This document shows, one piece after another, positions 7,442 to 16,477 of a DNA stretch of 34,293 bases. The translations under genes were made by a program, and so were the position numbers. The notes under the pieces were generated by a model, which ran no database searches, had not been told where the DNA came from, and worked only from the letters and a program-made list of their open reading frames with translations. The DNA comes from CAZTHC01 sp964613425 (lineage in GTDB: Bacteria > Bacillota > Clostridia > TANB77 > CAG-508): NCBI GenBank assembly GCA_964613425.1, contig CAZTHC010000004.1, positions 1 to 34,293 on the forward strand, given 5' to 3'. Within the stretch, counting starts at the first letter, position 1; the number at the start of each line of letters is the position of its first letter.

Positions 7442-8536
7442 ATGAATTCATTAATTGTTAATAAAGAAGATTTAAAACATAACATTAATTTAATAAAACA
7501 ATATTCAAAAAATTGCAAAATAATAGCAATTGTAAAAGGCAACGGTTATGGATTAGGCTTATCAGAATATATGAATTTTCTAATTGAAAACGGTATAGAT
7601 TTCTTTGCAGTTGCAACTGTTGAAGAAATTGTACAAATTAGAGAAAACGGATATACAGGTGACCTTTTAATGTTATCTTCTACATGTATTCCAGAAGATG
7701 TTAGCACTTTAATAGAAAACAATGCAATATTAACAATTGGCTCTGAAGAAGCCGCAAAATTAGCAAATAAAATAGCATTAGAAAAAGAAATGGTAGTAAA
7801 TGCACATTTAAAAATAGATACAGGTTTTGGAAGATACGGATTTGTATATTCTAATCCAGAATTAATTATTAATACATTTAATTTATTAGAAAATATTAAT
7901 ATAACAGGAACATATTCTCATTTTTCTAGAGCATACTATAAAAAAGATAAATGGACAATTACACAATTTGAAAGATTTAATAATGTAGTTAGCGAATTAA
8001 AGAAAAATGGTATAAATACCGGGATGTTGCACATTTGCAATTCACCAGCATTTTTCAATTTTGAAAACATGCATTTAGATGCAGTAAGAATTGGTTCTGC
8101 TTTCCTTGGAAGAGTTGCTACAGAAGAAAACACAGGGTTAAAGAAAATAGGATTTTTAAAAACAACAATTACAGAACTAAAAGTATTACCAAAAGATTTT
8201 AATATTGGTTATTTGAATTTATATAAAACAAAGCAAGAAACAAAAATTGCAATTGCACCAATTGGATATAAAGATGGTTTTAATATAATAAATAGAAATG
8301 ATATGTTTAGAAAAATAGATACTATTAGGGATATGTGGGGTAATGTAAAGAATTTATTTAGAAAACGTGAAAACACAGTTAAAATAAATGATAAGTATTA
8401 TCCAATAGTTGGCAAAATTGGAATGTATCATATAGACATAAATATAACAAATTCAGATATTAAAGTTGGAGATGCAGTATATTTAAATGTAAGTCCAATG
8501 TATGTAGATAGCAAAATTAGGAGGGAATATATTTAA
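7442..8536 (+). CDS. Alanine racemase family PLP enzyme, divergent C-terminus
   Basis: A fold-III PLP amino-acid racemase, most likely supplying D-Ala (or another D-residue) for the wall. VKGNGYGLG (31-39) holds the PLP lysine Lys32. KIDTGFGRYGF (124-134) matches the KVDTGMGR motif with Arg131. HICNSPAFF (197-205) and AVRIGSAFLG (214-223) are typical. The catalytic Tyr is Tyr276 in PIGYKDGF, where the family normally has GYADG. The C-terminal domain is altered: an insert near 285-312, and the usual YEVL region is missing before the final REYI. Substrate specificity is therefore uncertain. AAAGGA precedes the ATG. Its stop overlaps the next start codon by one base, so the two are translationally coupled. 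Confidence 0.82.
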   Translation: MNSLIVNKEDLKHNINLIKQYSKNCKIIAIVKGNGYGLGLSEYMNFLIENGIDFFAVATVEEIVQIRENGYTGDLLMLSSTCIPEDVSTLIENNAILTIGSEEAAKLANKIALEKEMVVNAHLKIDTGFGRYGFVYSNPELIINTFNLLENINITGTYSHFSRAYYKKDKWTITQFERFNNVVSELKKNGINTGMLHICNSPAFFNFENMHLDAVRIGSAFLGRVATEENTGLKKIGFLKTTITELKVLPKDFNIGYLNLYKTKQETKIAIAPIGYKDGFNIINRNDMFRKIDTIRDMWGNVKNLFRKRENTVKINDKYYPIVGKIGMYHIDINITNSDIKVGDAVYLNVSPMYVDSKIRREYI

Positions 8537-9516
8537 TGGATGGAAAAAGAAAAATGAATTTCTTTAAAAGGGTAAAAAAATCAATTTGCAATTTGGAAGA
8601 ATATATACTTTTTGCAACAGAAAAATTTTCTGTTGGACTTAAATACTTTTTCACATTATTGTTATTCTTTTCAATAATTATTTCGATAGCATTTGCATAC
8701 AGATTTTACAATATAAAAAATGATGTTACGAATTATATTAAAAATGATTTGCCAGATTTTGAAATTAAAGATAATATATTGCAAATGAATACAACAGAGA
8801 TAATTAATATTGAAGATAAAAATGGAGTGTATTCTGTAATTATAAACAATATTAACAATGATGAGAATACTTTAAAGACTGGAAATGGAATAATCTTTTT
8901 AAAGGATAAACTTATTATTAAAATACCAAATTTGAATTTAGAACAGCAAGAATATTCATATGAAAGCATTCTAAATCAGCTTAATACTTCAAGCCTAAGC
9001 AAACAACAAATAGTAGATTATATTGAAAAAAACAACATAATAATTAATGTTAATTTCTATTTATTAACAGTAGCGTATTTATTTATGGTATATGGAGTTT
9101 TAATAATATTAGATATATTAATGTTAGTATTATTGACCTTCATTCTATCAAGAATATCTAGAATTAAGTTGAATTTTTCAGCTATGTTTAATCTATCCGT
9201 GTGTGCATTAACATTGCCAATTGTTTTAAATTGTTTATACATTATTATAAATATTACAACAGGTTTTGAAATTAAGTATTTCCAAACAATGTATAATGTA
9301 ATTTCATATATTTATATAGCAGCTGCAATTTTAATGATAAAAACAGATTTAATTAAACAGCAAATTATACTTTCTAGAATTGTAGAAGAGCAAAAGAAAC
9401 AAGAAACAGAGGAACCTGAAATAGAAACAGAACCAAAAGAAAAAGAAAAAAAGGAAAAAGATGAAGGAAAAGACAAACCAACAGATGAACCAGAACCAGA
9501 AGGTTCAAAAGCATAA
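8536..9516 (+). CDS. Membrane protein, DUF1189-like
   Basis: A 326-residue membrane protein with one helix at about 36-56, an extracytoplasmic region (about 57-170), three further helices (about 172-203, 215-240, 252-268) and a highly charged Glu/Lys/Pro tail (280-326). This layout, one anchor, a soluble domain, then a helix cluster, is that of DUF1189 proteins, but no diagnostic motif makes that certain. It overlaps the racemase gene by one base and has GGAGGG as ribosome site inside it. ftsH follows after 20 bases. Function unknown; a link to envelope upkeep is suggested only by its neighbours. Confidence 0.6.
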   Translation: MDGKRKMNFFKRVKKSICNLEEYILFATEKFSVGLKYFFTLLLFFSIIISIAFAYRFYNIKNDVTNYIKNDLPDFEIKDNILQMNTTEIINIEDKNGVYSVIINNINNDENTLKTGNGIIFLKDKLIIKIPNLNLEQQEYSYESILNQLNTSSLSKQQIVDYIEKNNIIINVNFYLLTVAYLFMVYGVLIILDILMLVLLTFILSRISRIKLNFSAMFNLSVCALTLPIVLNCLYIIINITTGFEIKYFQTMYNVISYIYIAAAILMIKTDLIKQQIILSRIVEEQKKQETEEPEIETEPKEKEKKEKDEGKDKPTDEPEPEGSKA

Positions 9517-9536
9517 AAGAAAGGAATTGAAGAAAG

Positions 9537-11321
9537 ATGCAAGATAAACCAAAGAACAACAACAAAATTTATATTTTTATTACAGCTATAATGGCTATAG
9601 CGATTGTAGTATGTGCTGTATTTTTATTAATACCAAAGGGAGATAAAAAGGACGAAACACAATTAGCATATACAGAATTAATTAAATTAATAAGTGAAAA
9701 GAAAATTGAAAAAATAGAAATGACAGTTGGTTCAACTTCTTTGAAAGTTAAACTAAAAGAGGAAGAAAAAGAAAAAAATTCTATTGTTCCAAGTACACAA
9801 GCGTTTATAGAATTGGTTCAAGAAGAAGTTAAAAATGGAAATGAAATTGAACTTATTCAAAATAAACCAAATGTATTTTTAACAATTTTAGATGTGTTTG
9901 TTTCTCTATTACCAACAATTATGATAGTTGCATTGTTTATTGTTATAATAAAAATGCAAGGATTAGGTGATAAAGGCAAAATATATGGGGGAGAAGAAAA
10001 GAACGATACAGGAATAACTTTTGATGATGTTGCTGGCTTAGATGAAGAGAAAAATGAATTAATAGAAATTGTAGATTTCTTAAAAGAACCTAAAAAATTT
10101 CAAAATATGGGTGCTAAAATACCAAAAGGAATTCTTTTATGTGGAAAACCTGGTACTGGTAAAACTTTAATAGCAAAAGCTATTGCGGGAGAAGCTGGAG
10201 TACCATTTATAACGATGAGTGGTTCAGAATTTATAGAAATGTTTGCTGGTTTAGGAGCATCTCGTGTAAGAAAGTTATTTGAAAAAGCAAAGAAAATTGC
10301 ACCATGTATTGTATTTATAGATGAAATAGATGCAATAGGCGCAAGAAGGTCTAGTGGAAGTGGTGCAGAAACAGAAAATAACCAAACTTTGAATCAATTA
10401 TTGGTTGAAATGGATGGATTTGAAACAAACGAAACAGTAATAGTTTTAGCTGCAACAAATAGACCAGAAATGTTAGATAAAGCTTTATTAAGACCAGGAA
10501 GATTTGACAGACAAATAACAGTTGCTAGTCCAGATGTTAAGGGAAGAGAAGAAATATTGAAAATTCATGCAAAAGGTAAGAACTTTGCAGAAGATGTAGA
10601 TTTAAGAAGCATTGCAGAAGATACAGCTGGCTTTACAGGAGCAGAACTTGCAAATGTATTAAACGAATCAGCAATAATAGCAACTATTAAAAGACATGAA
10701 CAAATACAAAATTCTGATATAGAAGATGCAGTTAAAAAGGTTACTGTAGGTCTAGAAAAACATAGTAGAGTAATTTCAGAAAAAGATAAAAAACTAACAG
10801 CATACCATGAAGCAGGTCATGCAATAGTTAGTAAATTCTTAGAAACACAATTAGATGTTAAAGAGGTTTCTATAATACCAAGAGGATTAGCTGGTGGATA
10901 TACAATGTATAAAACAAATGAAGATAAATACTATATATCTAAAACAGAAATGGAAGAAAAATTAATAGCATTACTTGGTGGTAGAGCAGCTGAAAAAATA
11001 GCATTAAACGACATATCTACAGGAGCAAGTAATGATATAGAAGTTGCAACAAAAATAGCAAGAGATATGGTAACAATATATGGAATGAGTGATGTAATAG
11101 GACCAATTTCACTTAAGAAAGAGGACCCATATGAAATGCAAGTATACGGAGAAAAAATAGAAGATGCAATAGGTGCAGAAGTTAAAAACTTAATAGATAA
11201 TGCATATGTAAAAGCACAACAAATTTTATTAGCAAATATGGATAAACTACATGCAGTTTCAGAAAGATTATTAGAAAAAGAAATAATTTCAGCAAAAGAA
11301 TTTGAAAAATTCTTTATATAA
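9537..11321 (+). CDS. ftsH: FtsH ATP-dependent membrane zinc protease
   Basis: A membrane-anchored AAA+ protease that unfolds and degrades membrane and regulatory proteins. Helices at about 11-32 and 112-140 flank a short external domain. Walker A is GKPGTGKT (203-210; the family usually has GPPGTGKT), Walker B is IVFIDEIDAIG (258-268), and the second region of homology is around NRPEMLDKALLRPGRFDRQ (308-326). The protease site is HEAGH (424-428), with Asp500 in ASNDIE as the probable third zinc ligand. At 594 residues it lacks the longer C-terminal tail of some homologues. It ends the forward run of genes before a strong terminator. Confidence 0.96.
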   Translation: MQDKPKNNNKIYIFITAIMAIAIVVCAVFLLIPKGDKKDETQLAYTELIKLISEKKIEKIEMTVGSTSLKVKLKEEEKEKNSIVPSTQAFIELVQEEVKNGNEIELIQNKPNVFLTILDVFVSLLPTIMIVALFIVIIKMQGLGDKGKIYGGEEKNDTGITFDDVAGLDEEKNELIEIVDFLKEPKKFQNMGAKIPKGILLCGKPGTGKTLIAKAIAGEAGVPFITMSGSEFIEMFAGLGASRVRKLFEKAKKIAPCIVFIDEIDAIGARRSSGSGAETENNQTLNQLLVEMDGFETNETVIVLAATNRPEMLDKALLRPGRFDRQITVASPDVKGREEILKIHAKGKNFAEDVDLRSIAEDTAGFTGAELANVLNESAIIATIKRHEQIQNSDIEDAVKKVTVGLEKHSRVISEKDKKLTAYHEAGHAIVSKFLETQLDVKEVSIIPRGLAGGYTMYKTNEDKYYISKTEMEEKLIALLGGRAAEKIALNDISTGASNDIEVATKIARDMVTIYGMSDVIGPISLKKEDPYEMQVYGEKIEDAIGAEVKNLIDNAYVKAQQILLANMDKLHAVSERLLEKEIISAKEFEKFFI

Positions 11322-11349
11322 TTCCCTATTACAGGGACTGCTAAACCAA

Positions 11350-11382
11350 ACCCCCTCTTGTAATTCGAGAGGGGGTCTTTTT
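11350..11382 (+). terminator. Strong intrinsic terminator after ftsH
   Basis: ACCCCCTCT (11350-11358) pairs with AGAGGGGGT (11368-11376), followed by TCTTTTTA. On the minus strand the same stem is followed by TTTGGTTT and lies 14 bases beyond the frameshift-corrected end of the MFS gene, so it may serve both directions. Confidence 0.93.
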
Positions 11383-11395
11383 ACTATATATAATT

Positions 11396-12677
11396 TTATT
11401 TTACTTCTAATAAATCGATATCTGATTTTTTATATTCTTCTGGTTTTAATCCGAACACGTAATCTCATATAATCTAATAATATAATAAATACAATTGTAA
11501 AAATACAACCTAAAATAATTAATGTATATGAGGTTGTTGTTATACTTAATAAGTATGAAGAGAAGAAACAAGTTATTGTTTTAAAAATACTTTCAACAAC
11601 TGTATTTGCAGAATATACTTTTGTGTTAACCGTTGGTGTTGTAAAACTATTTAAGTATCTTTTAATTAAAGTATAATATGGGCCTTTAATTAGTGAATAT
11701 AATGTAAAATATAATCCAATAAATACTAGTGTTATATATATATTCAATTTAGCAATCATTAATAATCCTAAAACAATTAAAAACATAGAAAGTGGTAAAG
11801 AAAAATATGTTAGCACTTTATTTTTATATTTTTTATGAAACCAGTTTTGCTTCTTTGATGCAATTCCAGAGAGTATTCCCATAACAGCAGCTATAATTCC
11901 AAAGTATTCCTCTGGAACATGCAAGTCTGTTAATAAGCTACTTCTAAGAGTTACTAATACAGAAATAAGAGCATGAAATAATCCAGAAAATAATAATAAA
12001 CATTTTAATCTGTTAGATTTAAAAATATTTTTTTGAATGTATCTAAAATCCTTTAAAAATACTTTTAATTCTGAAATTTTTCGTTTCGCTGCGAAATTTT
12101 CTTCATGGGTTTCATGAAAATTAAATGAAATAAATATTGAAATACAACAAAATACAAAGCAAAGTATCATAGGTAAATATCCATTTATAATGAAGAGAAA
12201 TCCTGTAGAAGCAGCAGAAATTGCATCTATGTAATAATAAAAAGAAGAACCTCTCCCATCTAATTTTGAAAATACATCTCTTCTTTTTTCAACACCTTCT
12301 AATGAATCGTATAAAACACTAGATTCACATAAACCTTTAAAGTTATATCCAATTGCAAAGAATAAATTGGCTAAAATTAGAAGAGGAACGCTGTTGCATA
12401 AAAGAACAGTTAAAATTCCAGAGGTAACAAACATATTTCCTAAAATGATTGCTTTCCTTTTTCCATATGAATCTACAAAACTAACACAAGGTATTTGAAA
12501 TATAAGTTTAAAAAGTGGATAAAAACCATCTGCAAGTAATACTACAGAAGCAGAAAAACCTTTTACTTGTGTGTAAAATAAAAAGCTAATTGCATAGTAA
12601 AAAAGCAAGTCCCATGAAAACATTTTATATATAGGATATAATTTTACATTTTTAGCGCGTTTTTCTTCAATTTCCAT
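11396..12677 (-). CDS. MFS transporter, needs a +1 shift at a CGG codon near its end
   Basis: A 12-helix major facilitator protein of unknown substrate. VSFVDSYGKRKAIILG carries a loop of the usual MFS motif-A type (D-x-x-G-K-R-K). The uninterrupted frame ends at 11430 with 415 residues. Just before that, after GTT (Val408), comes an in-frame CGG (plus-strand 11451-11453). Skipping its C gives GLKPEEYKKSDIDLLEVK and a stop at 11396, for 426 residues. A RVGLKPEEY-like tail is what I recall for related clostridial transporters, whereas the unshifted RIKTRRI tail is not. The corrected stop also sits next to the terminator. AAGGAG precedes the ATG, and a good promoter lies at 12705-12733. Confidence 0.8.
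11451..11454 (-). other. CGG +1 recoding site in the MFS gene
   Basis: Minus strand reads GTT CGG ATT in the upstream frame, with a stop seven codons after CGG. Skipping the C gives GTT GGA TTA and an open frame of 18 further codons. This is the same C-GGA pattern as in three other genes of the window. Confidence 0.7.
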
Positions 12678-12704
12678 ATTTTTCTCCTTATTTCAATTTA
12701 AAAC

Positions 12705-12733
12705 ATTATATATGAAGACAAAATTTTTGTAAA
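12705..12733 (-). promoter_or_regulatory. Promoter of the MFS gene
   Basis: On the minus strand TTTACA (12733-12728), a 17-base spacer, and TATAAT (12710-12705). This is close to the vegetative consensus and ends 27 bases before the start codon. Confidence 0.75.
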
Positions 12734-12796
12734 GAATTTCTTGCATTTATACTAATTAAAATATAAAATGTAAAAAAGAAATAAGGAGTTGATTTT

Positions 12797-13498
12797 GTGG
12801 AGTATTGTATATGTTTAATTACAATATTTACAGCAATTGTTTTACTAAAGATAGTTTTTAATATCAATTTTAAAGAGGCAAAAAAATTTGAAGAAAACAG
12901 TAATGAGTTTGCGGAAATATCTAATAAATTTCCAGAGAATATTGATGTTGCAAAAACAATATTAAAACAATTAAATAACGAAAATGTAGAGATAGAACAA
13001 CAAAAAGATACGAAGACTAGTTTATACATAGCATTAACAAATAAAATAACAATAGCAGATATGAAATCACATTATGGAAGAATTCAAACAATTGCACATG
13101 AGTGTGTACATTCAATACAAGATAGAAGATTATTATTATTTAATTTCTTTTATTCAAATTTTTTCTTATTGTATTTTACAATAATATCAATTCTAACAAT
13201 ATTTAAAGTAATAAATAATGGAATGTTACAATTATTTATTTTATTATTAATTGGTTTTATTCAATTCATAATAAGAGGATATTTAGAAACAGATGCAATG
13301 ACAAAGGCAAAATATGTAGCAAAAGAATATATGGAACAAGAACAGAAGTGTTCAAAAGAAGAAATAAATAAATTGGTAAATCAATATGAGAAAATAAACA
13401 AAATAGGAATACCAATGGTGTTATATGTTTTGATATGCAACATATTGGCAAAAATAGGAATATACAGTATTATTTTAATTATATTAAATTTTATTTAA
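12797..13498 (+). CDS. Membrane zinc metallopeptidase, YugP-like
   Basis: A 233-residue membrane protein with a zinc-protease signature, HECVHSIQ (101-108), in a soluble part between an N-terminal helix (1-21) and later helices (about 115-135, 142-160, 205-231). YLETDAMTKAKYVAKEY (162-178) resembles the third zinc-ligand region (E.DA..A) of the Zn_peptidase_2/YugP family. The start is a GTG supported by AAGGAGTTG 7 bases upstream. It diverges from the MFS gene and precedes pyrH. The substrate is unknown. HExxH with the ExDA motif makes the family likely. Confidence 0.78.
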   Translation: MEYCICLITIFTAIVLLKIVFNINFKEAKKFEENSNEFAEISNKFPENIDVAKTILKQLNNENVEIEQQKDTKTSLYIALTNKITIADMKSHYGRIQTIAHECVHSIQDRRLLLFNFFYSNFFLLYFTIISILTIFKVINNGMLQLFILLLIGFIQFIIRGYLETDAMTKAKYVAKEYMEQEQKCSKEEINKLVNQYEKINKIGIPMVLYVLICNILAKIGIYSIILIILNFI

Positions 13499-13521
13499 TA
13501 AATATTTTTTATAAAAACTAT

Positions 13522-13550
13522 TCCTTTTTATTATATTTATGTGATAGAAT
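13522..13550 (+). promoter_or_regulatory. Possible promoter before pyrH
   Basis: TGATAGAAT (13542-13550) is an extended -10 element (TG-n-TAGAAT). A -35 match around 13522 is poor. It lies 38 bases before the pyrH start. Confidence 0.4.
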
Positions 13551-13587
13551 GGGTGAAATAAAATAAAATGGTAAGGAGCGTGTAATA

Positions 13588-14295
13588 TTGGAAAAAATAG
13601 CGTACAAACGTATCTTATTAAAATTAAGTGGCGAGGCGTTGGCTGGAGACAAAAAAGTAGGAATTGATGCAGATGTTATAGGCAAAATTTGCGATAAAGT
13701 TAAAGTTATAGTAGATATGGGAGTTGAAGTTTCCATTGTTGTTGGAGGCGGAAATTTCTGGAGAGGCAAATATGGACATCAAATGGAAAGAACAACATCA
13801 GATTATATGGGAATGCTAGCAACTACTATTAATGGTTTAGCTTTACAAGATGCATTAGAGGCAAGGCAAATATACACAAGATTACAAACAGCAATTGAAA
13901 TGAGAGAAATAGCAGAACCTTATATTAAAAGAAAAGCTATTAAACACCTAGAAAAAGGAAGGGTTGTAATATTTTCAAGTGGAACTGGTAGCCCATATTT
14001 TTCAACAGATACAGCAGCAGCTTTACGTGCAGCTGAAACAGATTCAGAAGTAATACTTCTTGCAAAAACAATAGATGGAGTATATTCAGCAGATCCAAAA
14101 GAAGACAAAACAGCTATTAAATATGATGAAATTACATATTTAGATATATTAAATAAAGATTTAAAAGTTATGGACTCTACAGCTACTTCATTATGTAAAG
14201 ATAATAATATTCCATTAATTGTATTTGGAATAGATGACCCTGAAAATATAGTAAGAATTATAAAGGGTGAAAAAATTGGAACAATTGTAAGATAA
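13588..14295 (+). CDS. pyrH: UMP kinase
   Basis: Phosphorylates UMP to UDP in the cytoplasm. KLSGEALAG (12-20), GGGNFWRG (53-60), the central SDYMGMLATTING region and FSSGTGSPYFSTDTAA (129-144) are the family's nucleotide-binding segments. The 235-residue length is normal. The start codon is TTG, supported by AAGGAG (13573-13578) nine bases before it and by the expected N-terminus. frr follows after 17 bases, the standard bacterial pair. rpsB and tsf, which often precede pyrH, are not upstream here. Confidence 0.97.
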   Translation: MEKIAYKRILLKLSGEALAGDKKVGIDADVIGKICDKVKVIVDMGVEVSIVVGGGNFWRGKYGHQMERTTSDYMGMLATTINGLALQDALEARQIYTRLQTAIEMREIAEPYIKRKAIKHLEKGRVVIFSSGTGSPYFSTDTAAALRAAETDSEVILLAKTIDGVYSADPKEDKTAIKYDEITYLDILNKDLKVMDSTATSLCKDNNIPLIVFGIDDPENIVRIIKGEKIGTIVR

Positions 14296-14312
14296 GAAAG
14301 GAAAGATTTTAA

Positions 14313-14864
14313 ATGTCAGATTATAATAATATTGAAGAAAAAATGTTAAAAACAATAAGTGTTTTAGAAGAGAATTATTCAGAAATTAGAGCTGGAAGAG
14401 CAAACCCAGCTATATTAAATAAAATTAGAGTAGATTATTATGGTGTTCCTACTCCAATCAATCAAATTGCTGGTATTTCTGTACCAGAAGCAAGATTAAT
14501 AGTTATTCAACCATGGGATGGAAGCATTTTAAAAGAAATTGAAAAAGCAATACTTACTTCAGATATTGGTATAAATCCAAATAATGATGGAAAGGTTATT
14601 CGTTTATCTTTCCCAGATTTAACTGAAGAAAAAAGAAGAGATATAGTAAAAGATATTAAGAAAATGGCAGAAGATTCTAAAGTTGCAATACGCTCTATTA
14701 GAAGAGATGGAATAGATGAATTTAAAGAAATGCAAAAAGAAAGCCTAATTACAGAGGATGATTTAAAAAGAGCAGAAGATGACATTCAAAAGTTAACAGA
14801 TAAATACACAGATGAAATAGATAAAATATTAGCTAATAAAGAAAAAGAAATAATGAGTGTATAA
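14313..14864 (+). CDS. frr: Ribosome recycling factor
   Basis: Splits the post-termination ribosome together with EF-G. The 183-residue protein has RAGRANPAIL and VDYYGVPTPINQIA in the N-terminal half and RDGIDEFKEMQKE with a long helix at the end, all family hallmarks. The CGC at 14691 encodes a conserved Arg (VAIRSIRRD), which shows that CGC is read as Arg in this genome. AAGGAAAG precedes the ATG. It lies between pyrH and uppS as usual. Confidence 0.97.
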   Translation: MSDYNNIEEKMLKTISVLEENYSEIRAGRANPAILNKIRVDYYGVPTPINQIAGISVPEARLIVIQPWDGSILKEIEKAILTSDIGINPNNDGKVIRLSFPDLTEEKRRDIVKDIKKMAEDSKVAIRSIRRDGIDEFKEMQKESLITEDDLKRAEDDIQKLTDKYTDEIDKILANKEKEIMSV

Positions 14865-14879
14865 GGAGAATAATTAAAA

Positions 14880-15620
14880 ATGGAATTTGATGTAGATAAA
14901 GAAAATTTACCAAAGCATATTGCAATTATATTGGACGGTAACAGAAGATGGGCTAAAGATAGAGGTTTACAAACAAGAGATGGGCATAAAGCAGGAGCAG
15001 ATAATTTAGAAAAAATGGCATTGTTTTGCAATAAAATTGGAATAAAATATATGACAGTATATGCTTTTTCTACAGAAAATTGGAAAAGAAGTACAGAAGA
15101 AGTATCTGCATTAATGTTAATATTAAAGGCATATTTAGATAGCTTTTTTAGAAAGGCTGATAATAACAATATTAAAGTAAATGTTATTGGAGATATTTCA
15201 AAATTAGATTCTGGATTACAAAAAAGTATAAATAGAGTTATGGAAAAAACGATTAATAATACAGGTTTATTACTAAATGTTGCTTTTAATTATGGCGGTA
15301 GATTAGAACTAACTACTGCTGTTAAGTGTATTGCTGAAAAGGTTAAGAACAATGAAATAAGCGTTGAAGATATAACAGAACAGCTTATTTCAGATTCTTT
15401 ATATACTGCAGGTCAACCTGACCCAGATTTATTAATTAGAACTAGCGGAGAACTTAGAACAAGTAACTTTTTACCATGGCAGTTGGTATATTCAGAATTC
15501 TATTTCCCAACTAAACATTGGCCAGAATTTGGAGAAGAAGATATGATGCTTGCAATTAGAGAATATCAAAAAAGAACTAGAAAATTTGGTGGAAGGCCAG
15601 ACGAAAAGGTTACTAAATAG
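14880..15620 (+). CDS. uppS: Undecaprenyl diphosphate synthase
   Basis: Condenses isopentenyl units onto farnesyl diphosphate to make the C55 carrier lipid for wall synthesis. HIAIILDGNRRWAKDRG (13-29) contains the catalytic Asp19. YAFSTENWKR and RTSGELRTSNFLPWQ are the other cis-prenyltransferase motifs. The 246-residue length is normal. A GGAG site precedes the ATG. The gene ends in TAG and is followed by cdsA. Confidence 0.97.
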   Translation: MEFDVDKENLPKHIAIILDGNRRWAKDRGLQTRDGHKAGADNLEKMALFCNKIGIKYMTVYAFSTENWKRSTEEVSALMLILKAYLDSFFRKADNNNIKVNVIGDISKLDSGLQKSINRVMEKTINNTGLLLNVAFNYGGRLELTTAVKCIAEKVKNNEISVEDITEQLISDSLYTAGQPDPDLLIRTSGELRTSNFLPWQLVYSEFYFPTKHWPEFGEEDMMLAIREYQKRTRKFGGRPDEKVTK

Positions 15621-15656
15621 AATAGAAGTAAATATTTTATCAGGAAAGGAATCGAT

Positions 15657-16461
15657 ATGGATATAAAAAGAGTTTTAACAGCAGTAATAGGATTTCCATT
15701 AGTAGCAATACTTTTAATATTTGGAAATAAATATATTGTAGATATTGCATTTGCAATTGTTGCGCTTATTGCAATTCGTGAGTTCTTTAATGCATTTAAA
15801 GAAAAGGCAAAACCAGTTAGTTGGTTGGGGTATGTAACATGTGTATTTATTGCTATAATGCATATTATACCTATGAAATATGTATTAATAACTATTGGAA
15901 TTTCAATACCTGTAATAATTACAATATTATTTGCACAGGTAATAATTACAAATATGAAAACTTCTTTTAAAGATATTGCTATAACTTTCTTTGGAATATG
16001 CTATATAGTAGGATTTATTTTATTCATGCCATTGTTAAATGCAAGTGAAAATGGAAAATTTTTAATATGGTATATTTTATTTATAGCATGGGGAACAGAT
16101 TTATTTGCTTATTTTATAGGTAAAAATTTTGGGAAACATAAATTTAGCCAAGTAAGTCCAAATAAGTCTATTGAAGGTTGTATAGGTGGAATTATAGGTT
16201 CTACAATTTTAGTTACTATATTTACTATTGTATTAAATACATATACAGTAATATCTATGCCATATTGGTATATAATTTTAGTTAGTGTTCTGCTAAGTAT
16301 AATAAGTCAAATAGGAGATTTTGCCGCTTCTAGCATTAAAAGATATGCTGGAATTAAAGACTTTAGCAGTTTGTTTCCAGGACACCGGAGGTATGCTAGA
16401 TAGAATAGATAGCATAATATTTATTGCACCATTTGCATACTTTTTATTAACTATTATATAA
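15657..16461 (+). CDS. cdsA: Phosphatidate cytidylyltransferase, split by a CGG +1 site
   Basis: Makes CDP-diacylglycerol from phosphatidate and CTP in the membrane. The protein has about eight hydrophobic segments. The plain frame runs to 16403 and ends in a wrong RRYAR tail. At 16386-16388 it meets CGG right after CAC (His243). Skipping the C gives GHGGMLDRID, which completes the CdsA signature (S-x-I-K-R-x4-K-D-x-S-x2-F-P-x-H-G-G-M-x-D-R-I-D) and adds a last membrane helix. The corrected product is 267 residues, the normal family length, and stops at 16461, 16 bases before rseP. The extra base therefore lies inside the catalytic signature. Programmed recoding, mutation and sequencing error are compared in the findings. 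Confidence 0.93.
16386..16389 (+). other. CGG +1 recoding site in cdsA
   Basis: The frame reads CAC CGG AGG with a stop four codons after CGG (TAG). Skipping C16386 gives CAC GGA GGT, the invariant His-Gly-Gly of the CdsA signature. Confidence 0.8.
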
Positions 16462-16477
16462 ATAGGAGGATTTTATT

